DNA from: an uncultured Agromyces sp.
GTDB lineage: Bacteria > Actinomycetota > Actinomycetes > Actinomycetales > Microbacteriaceae
DNA length: 64,000 bases
Assembly: GCA_913053875.1 (NCBI GenBank)
Contig: CAJXGN010000015.1
Span: 1-64,000, forward strand
Direction of reading: 5' to 3'
The position numbers were made by a program, and so were the translations under genes. Of the stretch, positions 9,244-17,454 are shown in pieces. Numbering within the stretch: the stretch's first letter is position 1; each line of letters opens with the position of its first letter. The notes below the pieces were generated by a model that made no database searches, had not been told where the DNA came from, and saw nothing but the letters and a program-made list of their open reading frames with translations.

Positions 9244-10524
9244 ATGCCCCCTTCGCACGAAGCCGACTCGATCGTCGACGACTTCGCCCGGTTCGTCCAG
9301 GCGTCCCCGAGCTCCTACCACGCCGCCGTCGAGGTCGCCGAGCGCGCCGTCGAGGCGGGCTTCACGTGGCTCGAGGAGTCGGAGGACTGGCCCGGCGGCC
9401 CCGGCAGGTACGTCGTCGTACGCGACGGTGCCGTCATCGCGTGGGTGCAGCCCGAGGCATCCGGCGCCCTGCCCGTGCGCGTGCTCGGCGCGCACACCGA
9501 CTCGCCCGGCTTCAAGCTCAAGCCGTCGCCGGACGTGCGGGGCAACGGATGGAAGCAGGCGGCCGTCGAGGTGTACGGCGGTCCGCTGCTGAACTCGTGG
9601 CTCGACCGCGAGCTCGAGCTGGCCGGCCGGGTCGCGACGCGCGACGGTCGCGTGCGGCTCGTGCGCACCGGTCCGATGCTGCGCATCCCGCAGCTCGCGA
9701 TCCACCTCGACCGGGGCGTCAACAACGACGGGCTCGTCCTCGACAAGCAGCGCAACACCCAGCCGGTCTGGGGCGTCGAGACGGCGGCCGGCGACATCGC
9801 CGAGCTGCTCGCGGCCCGTGCGGGCGTGGACGTGGCCGACATCGCGGGCCACGACATCCTCACGGTCGACACGCAGCCGCCGGCGCGGTTCGGCGACGGC
9901 GCGGCCTTCCTCGCCAGCCCGCGCATGGACAACCTCACCTCGGTGCACGCGGGCCTGCGCGCCCTCATCGACGCGCCCGACGACGCGGGGCACGTCAGCA
10001 TGCTCGCCGCATTCGACCACGAGGAGCTCGGCTCGAACTCGCGCTCCGGCGCGTCGGGGCCGTTCCTCGAGGACGTGCTCGTGCGCATCGCCGAGGGCGT
10101 GGGGGCGACGGATGCCTCGCGGCGACGCGCGCTCGCCGCGTCGTGGTGCCTCTCGGCCGACGCGGGCCACGCCGTACACCCGAACTATCCCGAGCGCCAC
10201 GACCCCACGCACCGCCCCGTGCCGGGCGGCGGCGTGCTGCTGAAGCTCAACGCCAACCAGCGCTACGCGAGCGACGCGGTCGGTGCGGCGATGTGGGCGC
10301 GCGCGTGCGAGGCGGCGGACGTGTCGACGCAGCCGTTCGTGTCGAACAACACGATCCCGTGCGGGTCGACGATCGGGCCGCTCACGGCGACGCGGTTGGG
10401 CATGCGCACGGTCGACGTCGGGGTGCCGCTGCTGTCGATGCACTCGGCGCGCGAGCTGGTGCACGTCGACGACCTGGTCGGGCTCGGCCGGGCGGTCGGC
10501 GCGTTCTTCGCGCTGCACGACTGA
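9244..10524 (+). CDS. apeB: M18 family aminopeptidase
   Basis: About 426 aa, a normal size for peptidase family M18 (aspartyl aminopeptidase type), dinuclear zinc enzymes that remove N-terminal acidic residues from peptides. Visible ligands and catalytic motifs: GAHTDSPGFKLKP (first zinc His), FLASPRMDNLTS (bridging Asp), FDHEELGS (catalytic and zinc Glu), SADAGHAVHPNYPERHD, and the late LHVD-type motif LLSMHSARELVH. ATG 9244 lies six bases after TTGGAT (9232-9237), so the mRNA is probably leaderless; the TTG at 9232 is part of that box rather than a start. It is monocistronic and converges with acyP. Confidence 0.9.
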   Translation: MPPSHEADSIVDDFARFVQASPSSYHAAVEVAERAVEAGFTWLEESEDWPGGPGRYVVVRDGAVIAWVQPEASGALPVRVLGAHTDSPGFKLKPSPDVRGNGWKQAAVEVYGGPLLNSWLDRELELAGRVATRDGRVRLVRTGPMLRIPQLAIHLDRGVNNDGLVLDKQRNTQPVWGVETAAGDIAELLAARAGVDVADIAGHDILTVDTQPPARFGDGAAFLASPRMDNLTSVHAGLRALIDAPDDAGHVSMLAAFDHEELGSNSRSGASGPFLEDVLVRIAEGVGATDASRRRALAASWCLSADAGHAVHPNYPERHDPTHRPVPGGGVLLKLNANQRYASDAVGAAMWARACEAADVSTQPFVSNNTIPCGSTIGPLTATRLGMRTVDVGVPLLSMHSARELVHVDDLVGLGRAVGAFFALHD

Positions 10525-10557
10525 CGCGTCGCCGTTCGCACCGGGCACCTGCCGCGC

Positions 10558-10827
10558 TCAGCCCGCGATGCGGAAGCCCGTCTCACCGGTGGGCGTCACC
10601 TCGGCGGTCTCGACCGCGGTGACCGTGGCCGACGGCGGGCCGCCGCGCATCCAGTCGACGAGCGCGGCGACGGCCTGCGCGTCGCCCTCCGCCTCGGCCT
10701 CGACCCGGCCGTCGAGGCGGTTCTTCACCCACCCGGAGACGCCGAGGCGCTGCGCCTCGGCCCGTGTCCACCAGCGGTAGCCGACGCCCTGGACCATGCC
10801 CGTCACGGTGATGCGCAGCCTCGTCAT
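10558..10827 (-). CDS. acyP: Acylphosphatase
   Basis: About 89 aa, typical length. Hydrolyses acyl phosphates such as acetyl phosphate or carbamoyl phosphate in the cytosol. The active-site loop VTGMVQGVGYRWW contains the phosphate-binding Arg, and GWVKNRLDGRVE holds the catalytic Asn. The start at 10827 gives the canonical N-terminus; a CACACT box lies six bases upstream on the minus strand (plus-strand 10834-10839) without a ribosome-binding site, so initiation is probably leaderless. It diverges from the rhodanese gene. Confidence 0.92.
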   Translation of the reverse strand: MTRLRITVTGMVQGVGYRWWTRAEAQRLGVSGWVKNRLDGRVEAEAEGDAQAVAALVDWMRGGPPSATVTAVETAEVTPTGETGFRIAG

Positions 10828-10919
10828 GCCCCCAGTGTGGCCGAGAGATGGCCGGAAATCGACGGTCGCCGACGCGGAATCGCGCGACGAGGGCCGGCAC
10901 GGTCGTGCAGGATGCGGGG

Positions 10920-11426
10920 ATGAGCGCCGAGACCCCCGCATCCGCCACCGCCGCCCTCTTCGCCGGAGCCGCCACCCCCGAGGAGGCCGTCGCCCACCAT
11001 CGCGCGCGCCTCGCGTTCGAGACCGACGCGTCCGACGTCGCCGAGGCCATGGCGACGGAGGACCCGGGCTTCGTCGTGGTCGACGTGCGCAGCGACGCCG
11101 CCTGGGCGCAGGGACACGTCGAGGGCGCGCTGCACCTGCCGCACGCGCGCGTGACGGCCGAGGCGCACGGGCTCATCGCGCCGGGCACGCCCGTCGTCGT
11201 CTACTGCTGGAGCCCCGGCTGCAACGGCGGCGCGAAGGGCGCGCTCGCGTTCGCCGCGCTCGGCCACCCGGTGAAGGAGATGCTCGGCGGGTTCGAGTAC
11301 TGGGCGCGCGAGGGATACCCGATCGCGGGCGAGTCGGGCTCCGGGTCGCGAGCCGTCGACCCGCTGACGGGGGTGTCGGATGCCTCGCCCGGCCCGCTCG
11401 GCGAGCCGGTCGCCTGCGGCTGCTGA
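10920..11426 (+). CDS. Rhodanese-like protein, single domain
   Basis: About 168 aa. One rhodanese fold: FVVVDVRSDAAWAQGHVEGALHLPH gives the DVR and GH-x-GA elements (pattern only), and VYCWSPGCNGGAKGA is the active-site loop with the persulfide-accepting Cys, the longer Cys-x4-Cys form common in actinobacterial single-domain proteins. Likely cytosolic sulfur carrier or sulfurtransferase; the donor and acceptor are unknown. ATG 10920 sits six bases after CAGGAT (10908-10913). The C-terminus ends in a Cys-Gly-Cys triplet. It converges with a two-domain sulfurtransferase gene, so two rhodanese proteins face each other. Confidence 0.85.
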   Translation: MSAETPASATAALFAGAATPEEAVAHHRARLAFETDASDVAEAMATEDPGFVVVDVRSDAAWAQGHVEGALHLPHARVTAEAHGLIAPGTPVVVYCWSPGCNGGAKGALAFAALGHPVKEMLGGFEYWAREGYPIAGESGSGSRAVDPLTGVSDASPGPLGEPVACGC

Positions 11427-11447
11427 GCCGGGTCGCCTCGGCCCGAG

Positions 11448-12314
11448 TCAGGCGACGGGCGAGGCTTCACGCGTCGTGAGCGGCGCCTCGGGGTCGGACG
11501 CCCACTCGTTGAGCGAGCCGTCGTAGACGGCGACGTCGTCGGCCCCGTTCGCGACGAGCGCGAGCGCGAGCCCCGCGGCGGCGACGCCCGCGTGGCAGTA
11601 CACGATCACCCGGCCCGGCTCGTCGGCGCGCTGCGTGAGCGCGTCGCTGCCGGCGAAGCGGCGGGACTCGCGGTCGATCACGCTGCCGAACGGCAGGTTG
11701 GCGCTGGTCGGGATGTGGCCGCCCGAGCCGTCGGCGCCGCTGAACTGGTGCGGCGACAGCGCGCACACGAGGGCGGCGTCGCGCGTGCCGGCGACCACTG
11801 CGGCGACCTCGTCCCGGTCGGCCCATGCGCCCGGACGCTCCGCGACGGTGAGTGATTCGGTGGTCGGGGCGTCCTCGTGGCCCGTGGCCAGCGGGCGCTC
11901 CTCGGCGCGCCAGGCGGTCAGTCCGCCGTCGAGCACCGCGACGCGCTCGACGCCCGCCGCGCGCAGCACCCACCAGAGCCGCGCGGCCCACTGGCCGAGG
12001 GCCGCGTCGTAGACGACCACGGTCGAGCCGTCGTGGATGCCGAGTTCCTGAGCCGCTCGTGCGACGGCGCCCAGGTCGGGGCGCGGGAAGCCGAAACGGC
12101 CGGCGGGGTCGGAGAACGCCTCGAGCAGGTCGCCGTGCACCGCGCCCGGCACGTGCCCGTCGACGAGGTACGCGTCGAGCCCGCTGATCGGGCGCGAGCC
12201 CTGCGGGGTGGAGGCGAACACGACCGTCGCGTCGACCACGACGAGGTCGTCGGCGCCGAGGCGGTCGGCGAGCCACTGGGTGCTGACGAGGGGAGCGTCG
12301 AGGGTGAGCGTCAT
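11448..12314 (-). CDS. Two-domain sulfurtransferase (thiosulfate/3-mercaptopyruvate type)
   Basis: About 288 aa with tandem rhodanese domains. The N-terminal domain is inactive but conserved (VSTQWLADRLG, HVPGAVHGDL, VVYDAALGQWAARLWW). The C-terminal domain holds the active-site loop VIVYCHAGVAAAG with the catalytic Cys. Enzymes of this type transfer sulfur from thiosulfate or 3-mercaptopyruvate to thiol acceptors or cyanide; the loop CHAGV does not clearly match either the CRKG or the CG-S/T-G class, so the donor is left open. A TACCGT box six bases before ATG (plus strand 12321-12326) supports leaderless initiation at 12314. Confidence 0.88.
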   Translation of the reverse strand: MTLTLDAPLVSTQWLADRLGADDLVVVDATVVFASTPQGSRPISGLDAYLVDGHVPGAVHGDLLEAFSDPAGRFGFPRPDLGAVARAAQELGIHDGSTVVVYDAALGQWAARLWWVLRAAGVERVAVLDGGLTAWRAEERPLATGHEDAPTTESLTVAERPGAWADRDEVAAVVAGTRDAALVCALSPHQFSGADGSGGHIPTSANLPFGSVIDRESRRFAGSDALTQRADEPGRVIVYCHAGVAAAGLALALVANGADDVAVYDGSLNEWASDPEAPLTTREASPVA

Positions 12315-12380
12315 GTCGTCACGGTAGGCCGTGCGCCCGCGACGCACGAGGGCGACCGACACGGACCGTAACCTGCACGG

Positions 12381-13469
12381 TCACCGGAGCCGACGCGGTC
12401 GCAGCCACGGCACCCGGTCGACGAGGGGTCGCAGTGCCCCGCGGATCACGCCGATCAGGCCGAACGGCACGAAGAACACGAACAGCAGCAGCACGACGCC
12501 GTAGGTGAAGCCCGCGGCGGCCGGGTCGATCTCGCCCGCGATCGCCGGCACCGCCTGCACGAACGCCGCGCCGAGCACCGCGCCCGGCACGGTCGCGATG
12601 CCGCCCACCACGATCATGGTGATGAACGAGATCGAGAGCGTCAGGCCGAAGTTCTCCGGGCCGATGAACTCGAGCAGCATCGCGTAGAGGCCGCCGCCGA
12701 CGCCCGCGTAGGCGGCCGAGGTCGCGAACAGCCGCACCTTCGTGCGCTGCACCGCGACGCCGAGGGTCTCGGCGACGAGCTCCGCGTCGCGGATCGCGAC
12801 GAACGAGCGCCCGAGGCGCCCGCGCGCGAACCGCGCCGTCGCGATCCAGGCCAGCACGAAGGCCGCGAGCGCGAGCAGGGTCACCCACTGGTCCTGGTCG
12901 AGCGGAATCCACGCGGGCGCGTCGCCGTCGATGCCGATGCCGCGGCTGCCACGCGTGATCTCGTCGAGCTGGCGGATCGCCGGTGGCGTCACCAGGGCGA
13001 GGGCGAGCGTGACGAGGCCGAGCTGGAGGCCCTGCAACCGCAGCGCGGGAATGCCGAACAGCCAGCCGATCGCGAATGCGACGGCGCCGGCGAGCGGCAG
13101 CGTCGCGACCGCGGGCACGCCCGCCGCCCCGACGACGGCGGTCGTGTACGCGCCCACCGCGAAGAACGCCGCGTGGCCGAGCGACACCTGCCCGCCCATG
13201 CCGACGAGCAGGTTCAGCCCCATCGCCACGATCGCGAAGATCAGCACGAGTGCGACGTGCAGGTTCACCCAACTCGGGTTGACGAACGGCACGATCGCCA
13301 GCGCGACGACGCCGGCGGCGCCGAGGGTCAGGGAGACCGGCTTCGAGAGGGGGAGTGGCGGGCGGGGCGTGCGCAGCCACTCCACCGGGGTGATGCGCGG
13401 GGCGCGGGCGGGAGCGGCCGGCTCGGGGGCATCCGCCCGCTCGGTCTGCTCGTCGAGCTGCGTCGTCAT
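12381..13469 (-). CDS. livM: Branched-chain amino-acid-type ABC transporter permease LivM
   Basis: About 362 aa, the second inner-membrane permease of the liv operon. A charged N-terminal ~45 residues precede eight to ten hydrophobic segments. Family marks are NLLVGMGGQVSLGHAAFFAVGAYTTA (pattern: Gln-x-Ser-x-Gly-His-Ala) and the later IRDAELVAETLGV coupling helix that contacts the ATPases. It overlaps the livH stop by four bases (ATGA) and is the last gene of the operon. Substrate could be branched-chain amino acids, urea or related compounds; the family name is by homology only. Confidence 0.9.
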   Translation of the reverse strand: MTTQLDEQTERADAPEPAAPARAPRITPVEWLRTPRPPLPLSKPVSLTLGAAGVVALAIVPFVNPSWVNLHVALVLIFAIVAMGLNLLVGMGGQVSLGHAAFFAVGAYTTAVVGAAGVPAVATLPLAGAVAFAIGWLFGIPALRLQGLQLGLVTLALALVTPPAIRQLDEITRGSRGIGIDGDAPAWIPLDQDQWVTLLALAAFVLAWIATARFARGRLGRSFVAIRDAELVAETLGVAVQRTKVRLFATSAAYAGVGGGLYAMLLEFIGPENFGLTLSISFITMIVVGGIATVPGAVLGAAFVQAVPAIAGEIDPAAAGFTYGVVLLLFVFFVPFGLIGVIRGALRPLVDRVPWLRPRRLR

Positions 13470-14350
13470 ACGCGTACCACCTTCCGGGAGCCGAACAGCC
13501 CCGCGGGCCGCAGGAGCAGCACGACGAGGATGATCGCGAGCGCCAGGCCCTGCTTGAACTCGCTACCGATCCACGGCACGTAGGTGCCCGCGATGTTCTC
13601 CGCCAGGCCGACGATGATGCCGCCGACGATCGCGCCGAGCGGCGAGTCGAGCCCGCCGAGCGTCGCGGCCGCGAAGGCGTAGATGAGCACCGGCGCCATC
13701 ATGCCCGGCTGCAGGAACAGCTCCGGGGCGATGAGCGTGCCGGCGATCGCGCCGATGCCGCCCGCCAGGCCCCAGCCGACCGAGAGCATGCGTCCGGTGC
13801 GCACGCCCGACAGGCGGGCGGACTCGGGGTCGCCGACGGTGGCGCGCATGAACAGGCCCGTGCGGGTGAAGCGGAAGAACGCGGCGAGCGCGATCGCGCC
13901 GCCCAGCACCGTCGCGATGATCACGAGGTCCTGCCGGGAGAGGGCGGCACCCGCGACCTCCACTGCACCCTGGCCGAGCACCGGCGGCACCTCGCGGGTC
14001 TGGTGACCCCACACCCACGCGATGACCGCGTTCAGCGCGATCATGAGGCCGAGCGTCGTGATGATCATCGGCAGGTGCTGGTTGCGCTTCGCGAGCGGAC
14101 GGATCAGCACCCGCTCGATGCCCATGCCGAGCACCGCGCACGCGAGCACCGACACCGCGAGGGCGGCGAGCAGCGGCAGGCCGAACGCGAAGAACTGCCA
14201 GGAGAGGTAGGCGCCGAGCAGCGCCATCTCGCCCTGGGCGAAGTTGATGGTGTGCGACGCGCGGTAGACGAGCACGAGCGCGAGCGCGAGCGCGCCGTAG
14301 ATGGCGCCGGCCGCGACGCCGTCGACGAGTTGCTGGAGCAGGAGGTCCAC
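13466..14350 (-). CDS. livH: Branched-chain amino-acid-type ABC transporter permease LivH
   Basis: About 294 aa, all-helical membrane protein. The N-terminus LLLQQLVDGVAAGAIYGALA and the following RASHTINFAQGEMALLGAY are diagnostic of LivH permeases; TRTGLFMRATVGDPESARL is the cytoplasmic coupling region. It forms the translocation channel together with LivM. It starts with GTG three bases after the livF stop, with AGGAGG-like sequence absent, so it depends on translational coupling. Confidence 0.9.
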   Translation of the reverse strand: MDLLLQQLVDGVAAGAIYGALALALVLVYRASHTINFAQGEMALLGAYLSWQFFAFGLPLLAALAVSVLACAVLGMGIERVLIRPLAKRNQHLPMIITTLGLMIALNAVIAWVWGHQTREVPPVLGQGAVEVAGAALSRQDLVIIATVLGGAIALAAFFRFTRTGLFMRATVGDPESARLSGVRTGRMLSVGWGLAGGIGAIAGTLIAPELFLQPGMMAPVLIYAFAAATLGGLDSPLGAIVGGIIVGLAENIAGTYVPWIGSEFKQGLALAIILVVLLLRPAGLFGSRKVVRV

Positions 14351-14353
14351 GGG

Positions 14354-15061
14354 TCACACCCCCAGGTACGCGCGACGGATGTCGTCGCTGGATCGGAACT
14401 CGTCGGTCGTGCCGCGCTGCACGATGCGGCCGTGCTCGAGCAGCAGGGCGCGCTCGCCGATGCGGAGCGCCAGCTCGGCGTTCTGCTCGACGATGAGCAT
14501 GGCCGCGCCCGACTCGTCGTGCAGCTCGGCGAGGGTGCCGAACAGCTCGGTCGTGATCGTGGGCGCGAGGCCGAGCGAGGGCTCGTCGAGCAGCACGAGC
14601 CGGGGGCGCGACATGAACCCCCGCGCCATCGCCAGCATCTGCTGCTCGCCGCCGCTGAGTCCGGCGGCCGGGCGGTGCCGGCGCTCGCCGAGGCGGGGGA
14701 AGCGCGCGTACCAGCGGTCGAGGTCGGTGCGCGCCTCGCGCCGGGGCCGGGTGGCCGCGCCGACGAGGAGGTTCTCCTCGACCGTCAGGTCGCCGAACGT
14801 GCCGCGGCCCTGGGGCACGTGCGCCATGCCGAGCGCGGCGAGGCGGTGGGTGCCGGTGCCGATGACCGACACGTCGTCGACGGACAGCTCGCCGCGCGCG
14901 GGGATGAGTCCCGAGAGGGCGCGCAGCAGGGTGGTCTTGCCCGCCCCGTTGGAGCCCAGCACGACGACGATCTCGCCGGGCTCGATGCGGAGCGACACGT
15001 CGTGCAGCACGGTGACCTGCCCGTATCCGGCGGTGAGGCCGCGGGCGTCGAGGAGGCTCAT
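14354..15061 (-). CDS. livF: ABC transporter ATP-binding protein LivF
   Basis: About 235 aa, one nucleotide-binding domain. Walker A GSNGAGKTT, Q-loop VPQGRGTF, signature LSGGEQQMLAMARG and Walker B LVLLDEPSLGL followed by the H-loop region VEQN are all intact. As in other LivF proteins the Q-loop reads H/VPQGRG and the H-loop His is replaced by Gln/Asn context. It powers uptake with LivG. Its ATG overlaps the livG stop by four bases. Confidence 0.9.
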   Translation of the reverse strand: MSLLDARGLTAGYGQVTVLHDVSLRIEPGEIVVVLGSNGAGKTTLLRALSGLIPARGELSVDDVSVIGTGTHRLAALGMAHVPQGRGTFGDLTVEENLLVGAATRPRREARTDLDRWYARFPRLGERRHRPAAGLSGGEQQMLAMARGFMSRPRLVLLDEPSLGLAPTITTELFGTLAELHDESGAAMLIVEQNAELALRIGERALLLEHGRIVQRGTTDEFRSSDDIRRAYLGV

Positions 15062-15870
15062 GCGGCCGTCCCCAGGTACGCCTCGACCACGCGGGGATCG
15101 TTCGCGACCTCGCGCGGCTTGCCCTCGGCGAGGAGCCGACCGAAGTCGAGCACCACGACGCGGTCGCAGATCGACCGCACGAGGCCCATGTGGTGCTCCA
15201 CCACGAGCACCGCCATGTTCCGCTCGCTGGCGAGGCGGCGGATCGTGTCCGCGAGCTCCATCACCTCGGCGTGCACGAGGCCGTTCGCGGGCTCGTCGAC
15301 GAGCAGCAGTCGCGGTTCGCCGACCAGCGCGCGGGCGAGCTCGACGCGCTTCTGGGTGCCGAACGGCAGCGTTCCGACGGGCTCGAGCGCCACGTCGACG
15401 AGGTCGAGCGAGTGCAGCAGCTTCAGCGCGTCGCGCGTCGCCTGTTCCTCGTCGCGAGCGACCTGCGGCAGTGCGAGGGCGGTGGCCCAGAACCCGCCGC
15501 GCGTGGTGCGGTAGGTGCCGGCGAGCACGTTGTGCAGCACCGGCAGCCGCGGGATGAGCCCGAGGTTCTGGAACGTGCGGCCGATGCCGAGCCGCGCGAT
15601 GCGGTGCCGCGGCATGCCGATCAGCTCCGCGCCGGCGAAGCGGATGCTGCCGGAATCGGGGGCGTACAGCCCGCTGATGCAGTTGAACAGGCTGGTCTTG
15701 CCGGCGCCGTTCGGGCCGATGAGCCCGACGATCTCGCCGGGCGCGACCGTGAGGCCGGGGCCGTCGAGCGCGCGGACGCCGCCGAAGGAGAGGTGGATGT
15801 CGTCCACCTCGAGCAGGGGACGGATGACCAGGGGGGAGTCGGGGCCGGTGTCGAGTCGGATGATGCGCAT
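15058..15870 (-). CDS. livG: ABC transporter ATP-binding protein LivG
   Basis: About 270 aa. Walker A GPNGAGKTS, the LivG-specific insert IARLGIGRTFQN, signature LPFGTQKRVELARAL (the usual LivG departure from LSGGQ), Walker B LLLVDEPANGL and the H-loop VVEHHMG are visible. A GAGGAG ribosome-binding site precedes ATG 15870. It is separated from livK by a 13-bp hairpin (15887-15916), so it and the genes after it may be expressed below the level of the binding protein. Confidence 0.9.
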   Translation of the reverse strand: MRIIRLDTGPDSPLVIRPLLEVDDIHLSFGGVRALDGPGLTVAPGEIVGLIGPNGAGKTSLFNCISGLYAPDSGSIRFAGAELIGMPRHRIARLGIGRTFQNLGLIPRLPVLHNVLAGTYRTTRGGFWATALALPQVARDEEQATRDALKLLHSLDLVDVALEPVGTLPFGTQKRVELARALVGEPRLLLVDEPANGLVHAEVMELADTIRRLASERNMAVLVVEHHMGLVRSICDRVVVLDFGRLLAEGKPREVANDPRVVEAYLGTAA

Positions 15871-15886
15871 GGTGCTCCTCGGGTGC

Positions 15887-15916
15887 GGTCGGGGCGGGCC
15901 GGAGCCCGCCCCGACC
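15887..15916 (-). promoter_or_regulatory. Intercistronic GC hairpin between livK and livG
   Basis: Perfect 13-bp stem (15887-15899 with 15904-15916) and a 4-nt loop CGGA, built from GGTCGGGGCGGGC. No T run follows on the minus strand, so it is more likely a partial terminator or a 3'-end barrier that protects the livK message than a full stop. A near-identical hairpin follows eno at 56526-56555. Confidence 0.75.
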
Positions 15917-15924
15917 GGGGCTGG

Positions 15925-17199
15925 CTACTGCAGGGTGTAGACCTCGTCCTGCAGCTCCCAGGTGGCGCCGTTGAAGATCTGCACCTTCAGCTCCGAGAAC
16001 ACGTAGGGGTACTCCGGCGTCGTCGAGATGGTGACGTCGTTCGGCAGCAGGTCGATGGTCTCGCCGTCGAACGAGGTCGCCGACTCGAGCAGCGCGTCGC
16101 GCGTGCAGCCGTCCATGTTCGCCAGCGAGATCTCGAGCAGCTGCGCCGTCGAGTAGCCCGCCGCGGCCGGCACCGACCGCGGGTCGAACGCGTCGCTGTG
16201 GGCCTCGGCGAACGCGGCGTACGCGTCCCAGCCGGGGTCGCCCGCGAGCGACGCGTCGGTGATGTCCTTCGCGTACGCGATGGACACGACGCCGTCGGAG
16301 GCGCCCTCGCCCGCCGGGATGAGGAAGAACGTGGCGTCCGCCGCGGGCGCGTTGAGCACCGTCGTCGCGTCCCAGCCGAGCTCGGCCTTCTTCTTCAGCG
16401 ACTGCGTCGCGAAGGTGCCGACGGCCCAGTCGAGGAACCAGTCGGCGCCCGAGTCGGCGAGGTTCGTGACCTGGCTGTCGACGGTGCCGGATGCCACCTC
16501 GTACGACTCCTCGGCGACGATCTCGACGCCGGTGCCCGCGAAGCGCGCCTCGAAGTTCGCGCGGATCGACTCGCCGAACTCGTCGTTCTGGTACAGGATC
16601 GCCACGGTCGCATCCGGGTCGGTCGCGAGGATGTACTCGGAGAGCGTCTGCACCTCGAAGTCGTACTGCGGCATGAAGCCCGTCGTGTAGGGCGACTCCG
16701 CGCTGAGGGCGAGGATCGCGTCGCTGCCGGTGCCGGCGTAGAGGTAGGGCACGCCCTCCTCGGTCACGTACTCGCTGGTCGCGATCGCGGCGCCGGTGCC
16801 GAGCACGCCCGCGAGCGCGAACACCTCGTCCTGCTCGACGAGCTGGCGCACGTTGACCGCGGTCTTCGCGGGGTCGTAGCCGTCGTCCATCACGGTGACG
16901 ACGACGTCGCGGGTGACGCCGTCGGAGAACTCGAGGCCGCCGGCCTCGTTGACGTCGTCGAAGTACGCCTGGATCGCGGCGCCGATGGGGCCGTAGGCGG
17001 CCGCCGGGCCGGACATGGGCACGCTGACGCCGATGCGCACCTCGGTCTCGGTGAAGCCCGGGTCGCAGTCGGCTGCGTCGGTGGTGGTGCCGCCCGACTC
17101 GCGCCCGGCGCAGCCGGAGAGCACGAGGGCGGTGACCGCGAGCCCGGCCCCCAGGCCGAGGAGCGCCGGTCGGCGGAATGCGGAACTGGTGACGGCCAT
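15925..17199 (-). CDS. livK: Branched-chain amino-acid-type ABC transporter substrate-binding lipoprotein LivK
   Basis: About 424 aa. A lipoprotein signal peptide ends in the lipobox LSGC at about residue 29, so the protein is anchored outside the membrane. The mature part is a type I periplasmic-binding fold of the Peripla_BP_6 family: EVRIGVSVPMSGPAAAYGP, then VVVTVMDDGYDPAKT, and the hinge segments VAILYQNDEFGESI and GFMPQYDFEVQ. The ligand cannot be read from the sequence. A near-perfect ribosome-binding site (AAGGAGGAA) and ATG 17199 make the start certain. It is the first gene of the operon and has its own promoter and an adjacent 18-bp palindrome. Confidence 0.92.
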   Translation of the reverse strand: MAVTSSAFRRPALLGLGAGLAVTALVLSGCAGRESGGTTTDAADCDPGFTETEVRIGVSVPMSGPAAAYGPIGAAIQAYFDDVNEAGGLEFSDGVTRDVVVTVMDDGYDPAKTAVNVRQLVEQDEVFALAGVLGTGAAIATSEYVTEEGVPYLYAGTGSDAILALSAESPYTTGFMPQYDFEVQTLSEYILATDPDATVAILYQNDEFGESIRANFEARFAGTGVEIVAEESYEVASGTVDSQVTNLADSGADWFLDWAVGTFATQSLKKKAELGWDATTVLNAPAADATFFLIPAGEGASDGVVSIAYAKDITDASLAGDPGWDAYAAFAEAHSDAFDPRSVPAAAGYSTAQLLEISLANMDGCTRDALLESATSFDGETIDLLPNDVTISTTPEYPYVFSELKVQIFNGATWELQDEVYTLQ

Positions 17200-17236
17200 G
17201 TGATTCCTCCTTGAACGAGACCGTGGTGCGCGGTCG

Positions 17237-17265
17237 AGTATGACACTCGGAGGGGCGGATGTCAC
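17237..17265 (-). promoter_or_regulatory. Promoter of the liv operon
   Basis: On the minus strand GTGACA (plus 17260-17265) and CATACT (plus 17237-17242) are separated by exactly 17 bp, five and four matches to the -35 and -10 consensus. The start point would fall near 17230, about 30 nt before ATG. Confidence 0.65.
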
Positions 17266-17271
17266 GACTTT

Positions 17272-17289
17272 TGTGAATCACGATTCACA
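17272..17289. promoter_or_regulatory. 18-bp palindromic operator upstream of livK
   Basis: TGTGAATCACGATTCACA is a perfect inverted repeat of 8-bp arms with a 2-bp centre. Its centre lies about 50 bp upstream of the inferred livK start point, directly behind the -35 box, a position typical of an activator. A related half-site, GAATCACA, recurs at 17348-17355. The ends TGTGA/TCACA recall CRP-family sites, but the spacing is 8 rather than 6. Confidence 0.6.
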
Positions 17290-17398
17290 CACGATCGTAC
17301 GGAAAGGTGCCGGATAGTACCGTTTCCAGCGCCATGAAGTGAGCGACGAATCACACCAGCGCGACCGCCGTCGCCCCGAACGGGCGGGGGAGGGTGCC

Positions 17399-17404
17399 TA
17401 TGCT
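17399..17404 (+). promoter_or_regulatory. -10 box for the antiporter transcript
   Basis: TATGCT ends six bases before ATG 17411, the start of a 12-codon open reading frame, and 50 nt before the antiporter ATG. The transcript would begin on or near the A of that first ATG. Confidence 0.5.
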
Positions 17405-17410
17405 GGGCGC

Positions 17411-17449
17411 ATGCCGACGCGTCGCGACCCCGCCCTCCCGGGACGCTGA
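17411..17449 (+). CDS. Putative 12-codon leaderless upstream ORF
   Basis: ATG 17411 opens a 12-residue frame (MPTRRDPALPGR) that ends in TGA at 17447-17449, five bases before the antiporter ATG at 17455. It stands where the leaderless start is expected after TATGCT. The antiporter itself has no clear ribosome-binding site, so ribosomes finishing this peptide could re-initiate on it. The peptide sequence itself need not matter. Confidence 0.35.
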   Translation: MPTRRDPALPGR

Positions 17450-17454
17450 CGCGC

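Noticed and set aside
11427..11447. Shared operon of the two rhodanese genes
   Set aside because: They are convergent and each has its own start-proximal box.
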